Shown here: positions 1 to 5,181 of the stretch, in pieces
Layout: each line of letters starts with the position of its first letter
Numbering within the stretch: position 1 is the first letter of the stretch
Source of the DNA: Syntrophomonadaceae bacterium
GTDB taxonomy: Bacteria > Bacillota > Dethiobacteria > DTU022
NCBI GenBank assembly: GCA_003552365.1
Contig: PUKR01000112.1
Span: 1-5,483 of the forward strand
DNA: 5,483 bases
Direction of reading: 5' to 3'
The notes under the pieces: model-generated
What the model saw: the letters and a program-made list of their open reading frames with translations, nothing else
What the model was told of the DNA's origin: nothing
Database searches by the model: none
Program-made: the position numbers and the translations under genes

Positions 1-65
1 ACATAATCAAGTTCCTTGATATAGTTAATCAGTCCGTCGCTTTGAATTTGAAAATCTCTCCTCAC
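1..65 (-). CDS. Possible 5' end of an unidentified minus-strand gene (partial)
   Basis: Reading leftwards from GTG at 65-63 the frame stays open to the window edge (about 21 codons) and gives MRRDFQIQSDGLINYIKELD, which looks protein-like, but I recognise no family. A purine-rich GAGGAG lies at 63-58. If that is the ribosome binding site, GTG cannot be the start and the first codon would have to be a rare one such as ATT at 47-45. A weak minus-strand promoter (TTTACA at 102-97, TAAAAT or CATAAA near 79-72) would place the RNA start close to 65. An in-frame stop lies just upstream (77-75). The plus strand is also open over 3-86, so this could instead be the tail of a gene entering from the left. 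Only the open frame is seen; everything else is inference. Confidence 0.25.
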   Translation of the reverse strand, partial: MRRDFQIQSDGLINYIKELDY

Positions 66-237
66 CAGGTTATTTTATGTATTTAATTATTTACCATGTA
101 AAGTATTACTTTATTTATATCATTGATCCAGGTTAAGGTCAAGGAAACCGCCGGTATTTTTCCGCAATCAGCAAAGAGCTTATTCCGAGCTTAATTATTC
201 TTTGCCACTTTAACAACTCGCATTTTTCAACAAAAAA
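66..237. other. AT-rich intergenic region upstream of lnt
   Basis: No convincing gene or RNA is visible here. The stretch holds a 7-base direct repeat GAGCTTA at 176-182 and 187-193, one helical turn apart. This sits inside a 7-base inverted repeat, GCAAAGA (171-177) with TCTTTGC (199-205), around a 21-base loop. Either could be an operator for the lnt promoter, but short repeats of this size occur by chance in AT-rich DNA. No GC-rich hairpin with a T run is visible that would end an upstream transcript. Confidence 0.4.
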
Positions 238-264
238 TTGCCTGTGATAAAATACTGGTATAAT
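238..264 (+). promoter_or_regulatory. Extended -10 sigma-A type promoter for lnt
   Basis: A perfect TATAAT (259-264) is preceded by TG at 256-257, giving the extended -10 form TGnTATAAT. A partial -35, TTGCCT (238-243), lies 15 bases upstream, which is short but tolerable with an extended -10. Transcription would begin near 271, leaving a leader of about 23 bases before the lnt start. Confidence 0.65.
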
Positions 265-281
265 GGGAACATTAATAATGC

Positions 282-288
282 AAAGGTG
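282..288 (+). promoter_or_regulatory. Ribosome binding site that selects the TTG start of lnt
   Basis: AAAGGTG lies 5 bases before TTG at 294-296 but 14 bases before the in-frame ATG at 303-305. The spacing favours the TTG start, making the protein three residues longer than an ATG start would. Confidence 0.6.
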
Positions 289-293
289 TTTAA

Positions 294-1892
294 TTGATAA
301 GTATGGTATCCATAAAAAGCATTGAGAAAAATCTACATAACCTGCTGCAAAAGAAGTTTGCTCACCTGCTGCTTCCTTTATGCTCGGGATTATTATTAAT
401 TTTTGCTTTTCCCCGTTTTGAACAGGGCTATATTGCCTGGCTGGCCCTTATACCTCTTTTGTGGGTATTATTGCAGGTTTCACCGGGGCAAGCTTTTTGG
501 AGCGGCTTTGTCTTCGGTCTCCCTTTAAACATCTATGTTAACATGTACCTGGCTATCGTCCTCTACCCTTACCTGGGTAATTTACTGGCTACCGCAGCCA
601 TGGTGGCCCTGTTCATTTATATCAGCCTCTTTTATGCAGTATTTGCGCTCGGGGCAAATTTGGCCGCTCGCCTGAAAAGACCCTTTTTTACAGCGCTGGC
701 TATTCCCTCGTTGTGGCTCATGGTTGAATATGTCAGGTCCCTGGGGTTACTGGGTTACAATGTCGGATACATCGGTTATACCCAGTGGGGATACCCATAT
801 TTACTTAATATCGTTTCTGTTTACGGTTACTGGGGACTTTCCTTTTTAATCTTATTCTTTCAAACCCTCCTGGTTTTATATTTATCAGGCAAACTAAGAA
901 ACAGGAACCTGTATTTTGCCACCGCTATCTTTGCAGGGCTTTTTACTGCCGGCCTCATTCTACCTGTTTTTCAGCCGGTCGAAAAAATGGAGCAGCCGAT
1001 AATAACCGGGTTAATCCAGGGCAATACTCACCCTGAGGAAATAGTTGATTACAGCAAAGCCGAGGTCCTTGAACGTTACTTAAGTCTAACCGAAGAAGCA
1101 ATTGAAAAAGAAACCTCTCTTGACCTGGTTGCCTGGCCTGAAACTGTAGTCCACCTGGATTTCAGGGATGAAAAACAGCACCCACCCGAAATGAAAGCGC
1201 TGGCAGAAAAACACGAGTTGAAGATAATATACGGGGCGAGGGTTAAAACAGGTGAACACCTTTATAACTCAATTACCCTTCTTGGTGAAAGCGGGGAAGA
1301 CTTCCCGCTTTACAACAAGCACCGGTTAGTGCCGTTCGTTGAATACTTTCCGGCAGAAGAACTTTTAAACCGGATTCTTCAACTTGATCTACTGCTCGGC
1401 AGTTATACTCCCGGTGAAGAAATAAAGGTGTTTGATATTAACGGTATACCGGTAGCGGGGGTAGTTTGTTTTGAATCTTATTTTGGAGACCATATGCGGC
1501 TTTTCGCTGATAAAGGCGCCCGTCACCAGTTCATAGTCACTAACGATGCCTGGTTTGGAGAATCGATTGGCCTGGAACAGCACGCCCAGGCTGCCGCGAT
1601 CAGGGCGGCAGAAAGCGGGACCGGGGTTACCCAGGTAGCCAACAGCGGAATCACTATATCTTTTGATTACCAGGGAAGGGAACTGTTCCGGTCGGGCAAA
1701 AACGAGCAGGCCATTTTTACTGTGCCGCTGGATATGGCCACCCGGAATACCGTTTATTCCCGTTACGGCGATTTTTTCCCTGTCATATGGGCGGCGTTTT
1801 TAGTTATTGCCTGCCCTGCCCTGTATGTTAAAACTAGGCAAGAAAATTTTTCACGATCACCACGGGAGTCCCGGCATCGGCCGAACCGCTAA
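294..1892 (+). CDS. lnt: Apolipoprotein N-acyltransferase
   Basis: This integral membrane enzyme transfers a fatty acid from a phospholipid to the free amino group of the lipidated N-terminal cysteine of apolipoproteins, the last step of lipoprotein maturation after Lgt and Lsp. At 532 residues it is close to the E. coli length (512). Hydrophobic segments fill residues about 22-230, including the family signature around GYNVGYIGYTQ (154-164) and YGYWGLSFLI (177-186). A nitrilase-fold domain follows from about 236 to 480, and a last membrane helix lies at about 494-512. The catalytic triad is visible: Glu283 in AWPET, Lys342 in YNKHRLVPF and Cys392 in VCFES, matching E. coli Glu267, Lys335 and Cys387. 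Glu350 in VEY matches the further conserved E. coli Glu343, with Val replacing the usual preceding Gly. The start is TTG, set by AAAGGTG five bases upstream. A basic tail of about 20 residues beyond the last helix overlaps the convergent cofE-like gene by 59 bases. Lnt is best known in diderms and actinobacteria; its presence here does not by itself prove an outer membrane. Confidence 0.95.
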   Translation: MISMVSIKSIEKNLHNLLQKKFAHLLLPLCSGLLLIFAFPRFEQGYIAWLALIPLLWVLLQVSPGQAFWSGFVFGLPLNIYVNMYLAIVLYPYLGNLLATAAMVALFIYISLFYAVFALGANLAARLKRPFFTALAIPSLWLMVEYVRSLGLLGYNVGYIGYTQWGYPYLLNIVSVYGYWGLSFLILFFQTLLVLYLSGKLRNRNLYFATAIFAGLFTAGLILPVFQPVEKMEQPIITGLIQGNTHPEEIVDYSKAEVLERYLSLTEEAIEKETSLDLVAWPETVVHLDFRDEKQHPPEMKALAEKHELKIIYGARVKTGEHLYNSITLLGESGEDFPLYNKHRLVPFVEYFPAEELLNRILQLDLLLGSYTPGEEIKVFDINGIPVAGVVCFESYFGDHMRLFADKGARHQFIVTNDAWFGESIGLEQHAQAAAIRAAESGTGVTQVANSGITISFDYQGRELFRSGKNEQAIFTVPLDMATRNTVYSRYGDFFPVIWAAFLVIACPALYVKTRQENFSRSPRESRHRPNR

Positions 1893-2997
1893 CCAGGTCT
1901 GCCAAACTGGCCAGTACATCTTCCATGCGCCGGGGAGTAGTCCCTTCTCTATCGTCACAGTCCCTGGCCACATCCCGTTTTGCATTTTCTGAAATAAATG
2001 TCTCAATCTCGTTGGGATTTTTATGGCCCTCATAATAGTACTGGTCGGCCAGGTATTTATACTTAACCCCTTCCCTGATACGATCCAATCCGCCGGTGGC
2101 AGCAAATGCAGCTTTCGGATCGGCAAGTTCATAGATGCCACTGGTAGGGTCAAGATAGGCCCCATCCCCGTAAATCATCACTTCAACATCCAGTCCAAAT
2201 TCTTCTTTCACCCTGGACTGAAGCTTTTTTACTAACTGCCTGCCTTCCCTGGGCGCCAGTTTCAACCTTTCCCCCGATGAAAGGTTGCTCCCTAAAAGCC
2301 CCCATTCCGAGTACTTTTCTCCTTGATTGCAAACCTGATCAAGGGTTATACAGTTCGAAAATCGCTTTGCAATTATCTCTTTTGTCTTTTCCCTGGTATG
2401 AATGTCAGCAGCAAGGACCCCGTCAGGCTCAAATTCCAGGACTTGTTCCGGCTTATTGGAGAGCAGTATATTCGGCCGGGCGCCTTCCTCTTCAATTAGC
2501 TTTCGGTAAAGATTAATATAGTCGACTCCTGTAACCGGGTGCTTGAACTCATACCCCACCAGATCGTCAAGGGTTAGCACTTCTTTTCCCAGGCTTTCAA
2601 CATAATCAGGAGAGATAACCTGGTTTCCAACCTCATCCGAAGGATAAGAGAGTTGCAACATCACTTCTCCGTTAGGGACTGCCCGGGCCAGTCCTTTTAA
2701 AATCATAGAAAAACGGTTGCGACTGGCGATGGGGAAAACAACGGCCAGCCTGCTGTCTTCTTTTAAATTTAGCTTTTCTTTTATTTCCCGGGCAATATCA
2801 TCAACAGTGATGAAGTTATCCTGGGCGCGAGCAACAATCGATTCTGTAATACAAATAACATCACCGTCATGTAAAAGCCCGTCCATGCTGCAGCGGGACA
2901 GTGGTTTCAATATTTCTTCTACGATATCCATTCCCGGCAATATAACCCCCATTTTCAAACCAAAAGCCAGGGAACCGATATAATCAGGTATTTTCAT
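1834..2997 (-). CDS. Coenzyme F420-0:L-glutamate ligase family protein (clostridial long form, CofE-like)
   Basis: Predicted cytoplasmic enzyme of 387 residues related to CofE, which in F420 makers joins L-glutamate to F420-0 by a GTP-dependent amide bond. The N-terminal part resembles CofE: a PGMDIVEEI segment (22-30), then HDGDVICITES (43-53) followed by IVARAQ, the counterpart of CofE's DGDVVVVTSK. The rest matches the longer form I know from Clostridia: SRNRFSMILKGLAR (92-105), LQLSYPSDEVGN (114-125), HPVTGVDY (153-160), DIHTREKTK (198-206), GLLGSN (233-238), YGDGAYLDP (276-284), EGTTPRR (351-357) and DAGTPVV (374-380). Archaeal CofE is about 250 residues, so the middle is an addition. 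The start is ATG at 2997, with AAGGAGGAG nine bases before it. An upstream in-frame ATG at 3021 overlaps the mobA stop as ATGA, but would translate the binding site itself. The gene lies 20 bases downstream of the mobA-like stop, in one operon. The family assignment is firm; the substrate is unknown, since many bacteria with this form are not known F420 producers. Confidence 0.85.
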   Translation of the reverse strand: MKIPDYIGSLAFGLKMGVILPGMDIVEEILKPLSRCSMDGLLHDGDVICITESIVARAQDNFITVDDIAREIKEKLNLKEDSRLAVVFPIASRNRFSMILKGLARAVPNGEVMLQLSYPSDEVGNQVISPDYVESLGKEVLTLDDLVGYEFKHPVTGVDYINLYRKLIEEEGARPNILLSNKPEQVLEFEPDGVLAADIHTREKTKEIIAKRFSNCITLDQVCNQGEKYSEWGLLGSNLSSGERLKLAPREGRQLVKKLQSRVKEEFGLDVEVMIYGDGAYLDPTSGIYELADPKAAFAATGGLDRIREGVKYKYLADQYYYEGHKNPNEIETFISENAKRDVARDCDDREGTTPRRMEDVLASLADLVSGSADAGTPVVIVKNFLA

Positions 2998-3006
2998 GCT
3001 GCTGTT

Positions 3007-3015
3007 CTCCTCCTT
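3007..3015 (-). promoter_or_regulatory. Ribosome binding site deciding the cofE-like start
   Basis: On the minus strand AAGGAGGAG lies nine bases before ATG at 2997 and inside the last codons plus spacer after mobA. The ATG at 3021 lies upstream of this site, and its first codons (ATG ACG AAG GAG GAG) are the site itself, so the longer start is unlikely. Confidence 0.75.
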
Positions 3016-3017
3016 CG

Positions 3018-3653
3018 TCATTTAGTATCACGCCTGCTTGCCATAAGCTCCAGGGACTTTTCATAATCCTCCATGGTATTGATGTTTATAAATGAACGCT
3101 GCCCGGGATCAAAACGATTAATTTCGGACATGGCAATATACTTTACCTTTATATGCCTGTAAAAATCAGTAACTTTATAATAGCCACCGGCAACCTGCCT
3201 CTCAATTATATCAATGCATGAGCGCTTATAAAAGGCATGCAAGGGTTGATAATGTTTACCGATGCGAGGCACTACCGCATCATTGGAAGCAGCAAAACCC
3301 GACATATATTTTATTAAATCCAGGTTTACGAAAGGCATGTCACAGGCCACGACAAACTGGTAGGGCAGGGTTGATGAACTTAAGCCGGCATGGATTCCCC
3401 GCAAAGGGCTCTTTTGTTTAGTATCAAGTAAGTCCCCGGTGAATCGCACCGGAAGGAAGCTATATAACTCGGGGCGATCGGTGACTACCGTTATCTCGTG
3501 GAAGTAAAAGCTTAAGGTCTCTACTACTATTTCAATCAGGACACGGCCATTAAAATCGAGCAGGGCCTTGGGCTGCCCCAACCTTTTACTATCCCCGCCG
3601 GCCAAAACTACAGCGCCTTTTAATTGATCATTTTTCCGTTCCAGTTTAGTCAA
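3018..3653 (-). CDS. mobA: Molybdenum cofactor guanylyltransferase (MobA-like nucleotidyltransferase)
   Basis: A cytoplasmic enzyme of 211 residues that, in the MobA family, joins GMP from GTP to molybdopterin-bound molybdenum to give the guanine-dinucleotide cofactor. The single Rossmann-like nucleotidyltransferase domain shows the glycine-rich nucleotide loop VVLAGGDSKRLGQPKALL (15-32, with Lys29), SPLRGIHAGLSS (82-93, the usual GPLAGI region), the Mg-binding ACDMPFV (103-109, Asp105), QPLHAFYKRSC (136-146) and the MobA C-terminal signature ININTMEDY (189-197). The start is TTG at 3653, preceded by AGAGGTGG with about five bases of spacing; no better in-frame start is visible upstream. Its TGA stop lies 20 bases before the cofE-like start. 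The GQPK form of the loop also occurs in MocA-type cytidylyltransferases and CofC shares the fold, but SPLRGI and NINTMEDY favour MobA. Dinucleotide-cofactor enzymes are common Tat substrates, which fits the tat genes next door. Confidence 0.85.
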   Translation of the reverse strand: MTKLERKNDQLKGAVVLAGGDSKRLGQPKALLDFNGRVLIEIVVETLSFYFHEITVVTDRPELYSFLPVRFTGDLLDTKQKSPLRGIHAGLSSSTLPYQFVVACDMPFVNLDLIKYMSGFAASNDAVVPRIGKHYQPLHAFYKRSCIDIIERQVAGGYYKVTDFYRHIKVKYIAMSEINRFDPGQRSFININTMEDYEKSLELMASRRDTK

Positions 3654-3825
3654 AGGACCACCTCTGTACCTGCTTTAACACAATCGCTTTCTTATCAAAC
3701 CGGACAAAACAACAAGCAAGCTGTATTCCATACTAAAACATACCACGAGCTGTAAATAATAACAACTTACCGGCCGATTAAATTAATGCCACCTTAAATC
3801 GAATGAAATATGGGCTGCAAAAATA

Positions 3826-4563
3826 TTAATCCTGGTCAGACAGAGCTTTTAAACGTTTTCGCTCGCTGATCATAACCATAAAAATACCCAGCTCATAAAG
3901 AAAGATCAAAGGTAAAATCATAATTGCCTGGGATATGATGTCAGGAGGAGTGATAATGGAAGCAATAACAAGCATGATTAAGATTGCAACCTTCCTGTGC
4001 CGGCGCAAGAAAGTCGTGGACAAAAGACCAACTTTGCCAAGGGCCCAGGTAAAAAGAGGCAACTGAAAAACCGCCCCAAAAGCAATGTGGAAAGAAAGAA
4101 CAAATGCCAGGTAATCACTGATTGTCAAATGGGGTTCAAGTTGAGCATCGGCAAATTGGAGAAAAAAGCTTAGTGTAAATGGAAATACTACGTGAAAAGC
4201 AAAAATGACCCCGGCGCTAAAAAGAACTAATATGCCGGCCAGTACCGCCAGGTAAAACTTTTTTTCACTCCTGGTCAAACCGGGGAAAATATAAGCGGAG
4301 AACTCATACAGGAGTACAGGCAGCGCCAATACCAGCCCGCTGAAAAGAGCCAATCTCAAGTTAGCCATAAACGCTTCAGGGGGGGAAAGGTAGATAAGGG
4401 GCATGTCCCCGAGAGGACTGGTCAGTATCCCTCGTATAAATTCTATATTGGCAAAACTTACCCCGACAGCAACAAGCAAAGCGCCTGCTGAAATCACCAG
4501 GCGCAGGCGCAACTCTGAAAGATGATCTAATATGGGCATAGTGCCGTTTTTATTATTGCTCAC
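3826..4563 (-). CDS. tatC: Sec-independent protein translocase TatC
   Basis: A polytopic inner-membrane protein of 245 residues, the receptor for twin-arginine signal peptides and core of the Tat translocase that exports folded proteins. Six hydrophobic segments are spread over about 20-232. Family motifs are present in order: LDHLSELRLRL (12-22) with the conserved Glu17, SPPEAF (60-65), IFPGLTRSEKKFY (92-104), FGAVFQLPLF (162-171), and ITPPDIISQ (204-212) followed by PLIFLYELGI. Gln167 stands where E. coli has Glu170, a common difference. The length is close to that of other bacterial TatC proteins. The start is GTG at 4563 with GGGAGG 12 bases upstream, rather distant. The in-frame ATG at 4539 would still leave the ELR motif intact but has no binding site. 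It lies 83 bases downstream of tatA copy 1 with no clear terminator between, so co-transcription is likely. Confidence 0.95.
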   Translation of the reverse strand: MSNNKNGTMPILDHLSELRLRLVISAGALLVAVGVSFANIEFIRGILTSPLGDMPLIYLSPPEAFMANLRLALFSGLVLALPVLLYEFSAYIFPGLTRSEKKFYLAVLAGILVLFSAGVIFAFHVVFPFTLSFFLQFADAQLEPHLTISDYLAFVLSFHIAFGAVFQLPLFTWALGKVGLLSTTFLRRHRKVAILIMLVIASIITPPDIISQAIMILPLIFLYELGIFMVMISERKRLKALSDQD

Positions 4564-4646
4564 AAGTACTGAATACCTCCCGGCATTCCCGGCACTGTCT
4601 TATAACCCCCTATTACAAAAGACAATGAACTTCAAACCACCGCCAT

Positions 4647-4835
4647 TTATTTATCAGGCTCTGAATTCGGGGAAGTAGTTTCGTCAGATGTTGAGCTATC
4701 TTTTAACCCTCGTTTTAATTCAACCACGCTTTGCCCGATAGACTTTGCCAGCTGCGGAAGCTTGGTCGAACCAAAGATCAAAAGGATTACCGCCAAAATG
4801 GCTATTATTTCAGGCATTCCTATTCTTCCTAGCAT
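4647..4835 (-). CDS. tatA: Twin-arginine translocase TatA/TatE family subunit, copy 1 (tatC-proximal)
   Basis: A small membrane protein of 62 residues that would oligomerise to form the Tat conduit with TatC. It has the family plan: a short N-terminus, one membrane helix (about 8-21) with Glu9 near its start, the hinge FGSTKLP (21-27), an amphipathic helix (LAKSIGQSVVELKRGLKD, about 29-46) and a short polar, Ser/Thr/acid-rich tail. The hinge has Ser-Thr after FG, where copy 2 has the commoner FGPSKLP. The start is ATG at 4835 with GAGGAGG seven bases upstream, a strong site. It lies between copy 2 and tatC on the same strand. No separate TatB is recognisable, so one copy could take a TatB-like role, but sequence alone does not show which. 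Confidence 0.92.
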   Translation of the reverse strand: MLGRIGMPEIIAILAVILLIFGSTKLPQLAKSIGQSVVELKRGLKDSSTSDETTSPNSEPDK

Positions 4836-4868
4836 TACAGATCCTCCTCAATTCGGAAATAAAAACAT

Positions 4869-4900
4869 TTTATGTCTACAAATTTATTTTACCACATAAA
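4869..4900 (-). promoter_or_regulatory. Possible internal promoter and AT-rich inverted repeat between the two tatA genes
   Basis: The 81-base gap holds a minus-strand extended -10-like TGGTAAAAT (TAAAAT at 4891-4886) without a good -35. It lies inside a perfect 7-base inverted repeat, TTTATGT (4869-4875) with ACATAAA (4894-4900), around an 18-base loop. It could give extra transcription of tatA copy 1 and tatC, or be an operator. The stem is too weak and AT-rich to call a terminator. Confidence 0.25.
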
Positions 4901-4916
4901 CCCAAACAAATAAACT

Positions 4917-5111
4917 TTAACTGCTTTTATGGTCAGACTCGTTATCATCAAGGCTAATAGTTTCCTTCAGATCCCTGGTTGCTTTTCTAAACTCCTTTAG
5001 TCCATTACCTATAGAACGTCCCATTTCCGGCAACTTGCTTGGTCCGAAAATCACCAGGGCAACTACAAGAACCAGCAGTATTTCCCACAGGCCGATCTTT
5101 CCACCAATCAA
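4917..5111 (-). CDS. tatA: Twin-arginine translocase TatA/TatE family subunit, copy 2 (first gene of the tat cluster)
   Basis: A 64-residue TatA-type subunit: a membrane helix at about 8-22 (LWEILLVLVVALVIF) with Glu10 near its start, a canonical FGPSKLP hinge (22-28), an amphipathic helix (MGRSIGNGLKEFRKATRDLK, about 29-48) and a charged, acidic tail. The start is TTG at 5111, because GGAGGTG (5124-5118) sits exactly six bases before it. A longer reading from TTG at 5126 would translate that binding site and add only MEVND. It is the first gene after a probable promoter at 5149-5178 and lies 81 bases upstream of copy 1. Like copy 1 it is too short, and lacks the longer tail, to be called TatB. 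Confidence 0.92.
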   Translation of the reverse strand: MIGGKIGLWEILLVLVVALVIFGPSKLPEMGRSIGNGLKEFRKATRDLKETISLDDNESDHKSS

Positions 5112-5117
5112 ATCGTT

Positions 5118-5124
5118 CACCTCC
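5118..5124 (-). promoter_or_regulatory. Ribosome binding site deciding the tatA copy 2 start
   Basis: GGAGGTG on the minus strand lies six bases (AACGAT) before TTG at 5111-5109. It overlaps the second and third codons of the longer alternative reading from 5126, which is therefore rejected. Confidence 0.75.
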
Positions 5125-5148
5125 AAAATACATACCTCTACCTCATCT

Positions 5149-5178
5149 ATTATAACTTATTACGATTAGAAATGCGAC
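5149..5178 (-). promoter_or_regulatory. Probable promoter of the tatA-tatA-tatC cluster
   Basis: A perfect minus-strand TATAAT (5154-5149) lies in the short gap after the PAP2-like gene. A poor -35, GTCGCA (5178-5173), sits 18 bases upstream and matches consensus at three of six places. Transcription would start near 5142, about 30 bases before the tatA copy 2 start. Read-through from the upstream gene is also possible, since no terminator hairpin is visible. Confidence 0.45.
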
Positions 5179-5181
5179 TAC

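Noticed and set aside
1389..1583. 64-residue minus-strand open frame inside lnt
   Set aside because: It lies entirely within the well-supported lnt catalytic domain on the opposite strand, has no family resemblance and no ribosome binding site I could support.
1863..1873. CGGG-AGT-CCCG hairpin in the lnt/cofE overlap as a terminator
   Set aside because: The stem is only four pairs and has no T run on either strand; it is probably just coding sequence.
2023..2983. Plus-strand open frames antisense to the cofE-like gene (2023-2235, 2277-2516, 2717-2983)
   Set aside because: They are shadows of a conserved gene with clear family motifs on the minus strand; their translations show no recognisable domains.
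2998..3021. ATGA start-stop overlap coupling mobA to cofE
   Set aside because: The ATG at 3021 would translate the ribosome binding site AAGGAGGAG; the ATG at 2997 is correctly spaced from that site, so the eight extra residues are probably not made.
3018..3653. CofC (2-phospholactate guanylyltransferase) identity for the nucleotidyltransferase
   Set aside because: It was considered because of the neighbouring CofE-like gene, but the LAGGDSKRLGQPK loop, SPLRGI and NINTMEDY motifs are those of MobA, not CofC.
3727..3756. Minus-strand promoter for mobA (TTTACA at 3756-3751, TATGGA at 3732-3727, 18-base spacer)
   Set aside because: The -35 is good, but the -10 matches only three of six bases and has no extended -10. 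The 172-base gap (3654-3825) otherwise shows only short repeats such as CATAC twice and AGCTGTA twice, so I could not support a site.
4745..4957. 70-residue plus-strand open frame across the tatA genes
   Set aside because: It is antisense to tatA copy 1 and the end of copy 2, both strongly supported, and its translation resembles no known family.
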